Positions 61,540 through 64,000 of a DNA stretch of 64,000 nt are shown piece after piece. How positions within the stretch are numbered: the stretch's first letter is position 1; each line of letters begins with the position of its first letter. A program made the position numbers and the translations under genes. Below the pieces are notes generated by a model. The model was not told where the DNA came from, did no database searches, and saw only the letters and a program-made list of their open reading frames with translations. The DNA comes from Streptomyces regalis (GTDB taxonomy: Bacteria; Actinomycetota; Actinomycetes; Streptomycetales; Streptomycetaceae): positions 81,437 through 145,436 of the forward strand of contig NZ_LLZG01000013.1 of assembly GCF_001509475.1 (NCBI RefSeq). The letters run 5' to 3'.

Positions 61540-62208
61540 TCAGGACAAATGCGCCACCGCGTCCAGATGGGGCAGGTGGTGGTCGAGGCGCTCCCGCTTG
61601 GTGCGCAGGTAGGTGATGTTGTTCTCACACGGCGGGATCAGCAGCGGGACCGTCTCGGCCACCTGGATGCCGTGCCGCACCAACGCCTCGCGCTTGCGCG
61701 GGTTGTTCGACATCAGGCGGACGCTGCTCACCCCCAGGTCGTGCAGCATGCCGGCGGCGACGCCGTAGTCGCGGGCGTCCACCGGCAGGCCGAGCGCGAG
61801 GTTGGCCTCGACGGTGTCCAGGCCCTCCGCCTGCAGCGCCATCGCCCGCAGCTTGGCGAGCAGGCCGATGCCGCGGCCCTCGTGGCCCCGCAAGTAGACG
61901 ACGATGCCGCTTCCTTCGGCGACGACCGCGCGCAGCGCGGAGGCGAGCTGGTCGCCGCACTCGCAGTGCTGGGAGCCGAAGGCGTCGCCGGTCAGGCACT
62001 CGGAGTGCAGCCGGGTGAGGACGTCGTCCGTGCCTATCTCACCGTAGACCAGGGCCACTTGCTCGTCACCGCGGTCGTGGTCGAGGTAACCGATCGCGCG
62101 GAATTCCCCGTACACGGTGGGCAGGGGGGCATTCACCACGCGTTCCACGCCGGAACGCTGCGTCCGCTGTGCGGACTTCTTGCCGAGGACGCCAATTTTT
62201 TCTGTCAT
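61540..62208 (-). CDS. ribA: GTP cyclohydrolase II
   Basis: This 222-residue monofunctional RibA opens GTP to the pyrimidine precursor of riboflavin and deazaflavins. The zinc cysteines lie in SECLTGDAFGSQHCECG (about residues 70-86). RGHEGRGIGLLAKLRA and LGLPVDARDYGVAAGML carry the GTP-binding and catalytic residues. There is no DHBP synthase domain. ATG 62208 is 41 bases from the divergent creatininase-family gene. A second ribA outside the main riboflavin operon often indicates a specialised pathway in Streptomyces. Confidence 0.95.
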   Translation of the reverse strand: MTEKIGVLGKKSAQRTQRSGVERVVNAPLPTVYGEFRAIGYLDHDRGDEQVALVYGEIGTDDVLTRLHSECLTGDAFGSQHCECGDQLASALRAVVAEGSGIVVYLRGHEGRGIGLLAKLRAMALQAEGLDTVEANLALGLPVDARDYGVAAGMLHDLGVSSVRLMSNNPRKREALVRHGIQVAETVPLLIPPCENNITYLRTKRERLDHHLPHLDAVAHLS

Positions 62209-62249
62209 GATTCTTCAGTTCCTAAGCAGAGACGAAAGGCCGGGAAAAG

Positions 62250-63038
62250 ATGAGTGGTTCACAAACGCGGCCGGTGGCACACTCGTTGGTGCCGGCGGAC
62301 ACCACCGAAGACGTACGGACGCGAGGCGCGGGCGTTTCACGACAGGTCGCGGTCCTTCCCGTCGGAAGCTTCGAGCAGCACGGTCCGTTCCTCCCGCTGG
62401 CCACCGACACGCTCGTGGCCTGCGCGGTCGCGCGCGAGATAGCCGCCACGCATCCGGTGCACCTGCTTCCACCGGTGACGATCTCCTGCTCGCACGAGCA
62501 CGCGGCCTGGCCGGGGACCGTCAGCATCTCCTCAGTGACCCTTCATGCGGTGATACGGGACATAGCGGCTTCGCTCCGCCGGTCCGGCGTGGACGCCCTG
62601 GTGCTGGTCAACGGGCACGGCGGAAACTACGTACTGGGCAATGTCGTTCAGGAGTCCTCCGCGCGCGGCGAGCGGATGGCGCTGTTCCCGGCCGCGGAGG
62701 ACTGGGAGGCGGCGCGGGAGCGGGCGGGGGTGGAGACCTCGCTCCTCACCGACATGCACGCGGGGGAAATTGAGACCTCCATCCTTCTGCACACTCATCC
62801 CGAATTGATCCGACCCGGTTATGAGACTTCCGATTTCGTGGCGGACGACCGCCGTCATCTACTGACCCGCGGTATGTCCGCCTATACCGATTCGGGTGTC
62901 ATAGGCCGTCCTTCGCTGGGCTGCGCGGAAAAGGGGAAGCGGCTGCTGGCGAGCCTCGCGGATTCCTTCGGCGCGTATGTGTCACTGCTGACCTCCGCGG
63001 ACGATTCGGTACGGGACACGGGAGACGCGAGGGCGTAG
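62250..63038 (+). CDS. Creatininase family protein (ArfB/MftE-like)
   Basis: This 262-residue amidohydrolase of the creatininase family shows metal-site segments GSFEQHGPFLPLATDT (about residue 39), SCSHEHAAWPGT, VNGHGGNY (about residue 119) and DMHAGEIETS. Members cleave small cyclic or formyl amides; archaeal ArfB removes a formyl group from the product of an archaeal GTP cyclohydrolase, and MftE is a peptidase. The neighbouring ribA makes a pyrimidine-intermediate role plausible. ATG 62250 follows GAAAGG. Its last 157 bases lie antisense to the end of the membrane protein gene. Bases around 62770-62900 use more AT-rich codons than neighbours. Confidence 0.85.
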   Translation: MSGSQTRPVAHSLVPADTTEDVRTRGAGVSRQVAVLPVGSFEQHGPFLPLATDTLVACAVAREIAATHPVHLLPPVTISCSHEHAAWPGTVSISSVTLHAVIRDIAASLRRSGVDALVLVNGHGGNYVLGNVVQESSARGERMALFPAAEDWEAARERAGVETSLLTDMHAGEIETSILLHTHPELIRPGYETSDFVADDRRHLLTRGMSAYTDSGVIGRPSLGCAEKGKRLLASLADSFGAYVSLLTSADDSVRDTGDARA

Positions 63039-64000
63039 CGGGAGTACCAGCGGGCGACCAGGACGAGGACGCCGGGCAGGGCGGCCACGAAGCTGAGCAC
63101 GCCGTACACGACGGCGACGGCCAGCCCGGTGTCGGCACCCAGTCCTGCGGCGCCGAACGCCCAGGCGGTGACGCCCTCCCGGGGGCCGAAGCCGCCGACG
63201 TTCAGGGGCAGGCCCATGGCGAGCAGGGCGAGGACGGCGAGCGGCAGCAGGACGGCCACGGAGGCGGTGGTGCCGGCGATCCGGGCGGCGAGCACGAACA
63301 TCGCGAGGTGGCCGGCGAGGACGACGACGGAGGAGACGGCGACACCGGGCCCGTTGCGGCGGGACAGCAGGGCTTCCCGTGCCTCGCCGAGCGTGCTGCG
63401 CAGCGCCGTCGGGTTCGACCGGTCACGGCGCGAGGGCGCGCGGTTCATGCGTACGGCGGCCACTACGGCGAGCGCGCCCACCGCGGCGAACAGCAGGACG
63501 GGCGTGAGGTCCCGGGCCTCGTTCAGCACCGGCGACGGCATGGTCAGCAGGACGACGGCGCCGGCACCCGCGAGGACGACCTGACCGGCCATGCGCTCGA
63601 GAACAACCGCGCGGACACCGCGCCCCATGTCACCGGCGCTCTGCCCGTGCCGCACGGCCCGGTGCACATCGCCGAGGACGCCGCCGGGGAGGGCCGCGTT
63701 GAGGAACAGGGCGCGGTAGTAGTCGGCGACGGCCGGCCCGAGCGGCAGCCGGATCCGCAGCCCGCGGGCCACCAACTGCCAACGCCACGCGCTGAACACG
63801 GTGGTGACCAGCCCGATCCCGAGCGCCGCGACCAGCGCCGGCCCGTCGATCCGCCGCAGCCCGTCGAGGAAGACGCCGGTACCGAGCCGCCAGAACAGCA
63901 CCGCGAGGATGACGACGCCGACGGCCGTGCCCAGGTGGGTGCGGAAGGTGGGGGTGTTGAGGCGGGACAGGAGGGTGCGCAGGGACGTACGGGGGCGGGG
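62882..64000 (-). CDS. UPF0104/lysylphosphatidylglycerol synthase TM-region family membrane protein, partial
   Basis: The C-terminal 372 codons of a gene run out of the window on its 5' side, with no start seen. It is rich in hydrophobic segments (about eight), including VLFWRLGTGVF, ALFLNAALPGGVLGDVHRA and LPLNVGGFGPREGVTAWAF, which are typical of the UPF0104/LPG-synthetase membrane domain. These proteins act in lipid or polyisoprenoid transfer or flipping. The last 52 or so residues are hydrophilic and overlap the creatininase gene on the other strand. GTG 63901 could be taken as a start but the frame and a membrane helix continue upstream. Confidence 0.83.
   Translation of the reverse strand, partial: PRPRTSLRTLLSRLNTPTFRTHLGTAVGVVILAVLFWRLGTGVFLDGLRRIDGPALVAALGIGLVTTVFSAWRWQLVARGLRIRLPLGPAVADYYRALFLNAALPGGVLGDVHRAVRHGQSAGDMGRGVRAVVLERMAGQVVLAGAGAVVLLTMPSPVLNEARDLTPVLLFAAVGALAVVAAVRMNRAPSRRDRSNPTALRSTLGEAREALLSRRNGPGVAVSSVVVLAGHLAMFVLAARIAGTTASVAVLLPLAVLALLAMGLPLNVGGFGPREGVTAWAFGAAGLGADTGLAVAVVYGVLSFVAALPGVLVLVARWYSRYALASPVSRTESSAEVSSDTYAPKESARLASSRFPFSAQPSEGRPMTPESV

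Noticed and set aside
1..64000. tRNA genes, CRISPR arrays, insertion sequences or prophage genes
   Set aside because: No cloverleaf-like sequence, spaced short repeats, transposase or phage gene was seen in any intergenic stretch.

Overview
The window is high-GC actinobacterial DNA, almost certainly from a Streptomyces chromosome. Supporting signs are dense GC-rich genes with many GTG starts and ATGA overlaps, sugar ABC permeases without their own ATPase, MHS transporters, an OpcA-containing pentose phosphate operon, rare TTA (bldA-type) codons and a typical Streptomyces interspersed repeat. I found no rRNA, tRNA, CRISPR array, insertion sequence or prophage.

Region 1 (1-12820) is a carbohydrate locus. 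A DeoR regulator and the first codons of a GH4 6-phospho-glycosidase read left. Reading right are a PfkB kinase, a lipoprotein sugar-binding protein, two permeases, a cytosolic phosphodiesterase, a GH2 beta-galactosidase, and two Tat-exported phosphoesterases (metallophosphoesterase-LamG and PHP). The set suggests use of a phosphorylated or phosphodiester-linked galactoside. A scar region (12821-13493) follows, holding a maoC fragment duplication and a decayed propeller-like gene.

Region 2 (13494-22329) looks like a CoA-dependent organic or aromatic acid pathway: PaaX regulator, then on the minus strand SDR, amidohydrolase, acyl-CoA ligase and MaoC hydratase. A divergent MarR regulator, an MHS transporter, a secreted alpha/beta hydrolase and an IclR regulator follow. 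Similar MarR-like sites sit at two promoters.

Region 3 (22330-28471) is mixed: a 164-bp direct repeat pair, a DUF1905 protein, a frameshifted L,D-transpeptidase pseudogene, a GH16-CBM6 glucanase behind a perfect 14-bp palindrome, a metallo-beta-lactamase/rhodanese protein, and an AraC regulator.

Region 4 (28649-37703) is the oxidative and non-oxidative pentose phosphate operon tkt-tal-zwf-opcA-pgi, then gnd and a histidine phosphatase. A TTA-containing beta-helix membrane protein comes next.

Region 5 (39189-44272) is a quinate/shikimate catabolic module: a 3-dehydroshikimate dehydratase-type fusion, a shikimate/quinate dehydrogenase, TetR and an MHS transporter. A shared 27-bp operator-like sequence precedes both transcription units.

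Region 6 (44339-54144) is a surface-polysaccharide cluster: WecB and a WecC-like dehydrogenase (UDP-ManNAcA synthesis), three glycosyltransferase genes (one a tandem fusion), a methyltransferase and a coiled-coil protein.

Region 7 (54249-64000) holds an F420-type PPOX protein, an autoregulated TetR/MFS efflux pair, a serine hydrolase, and an operon pairing fungal-type saccharopine dehydrogenases (Lys1-like and Lys9-like) with a TTA-containing FAD amine oxidase. It ends with RibA, a creatininase-family protein and a partial UPF0104 membrane protein that overlaps the creatininase gene tail to tail.
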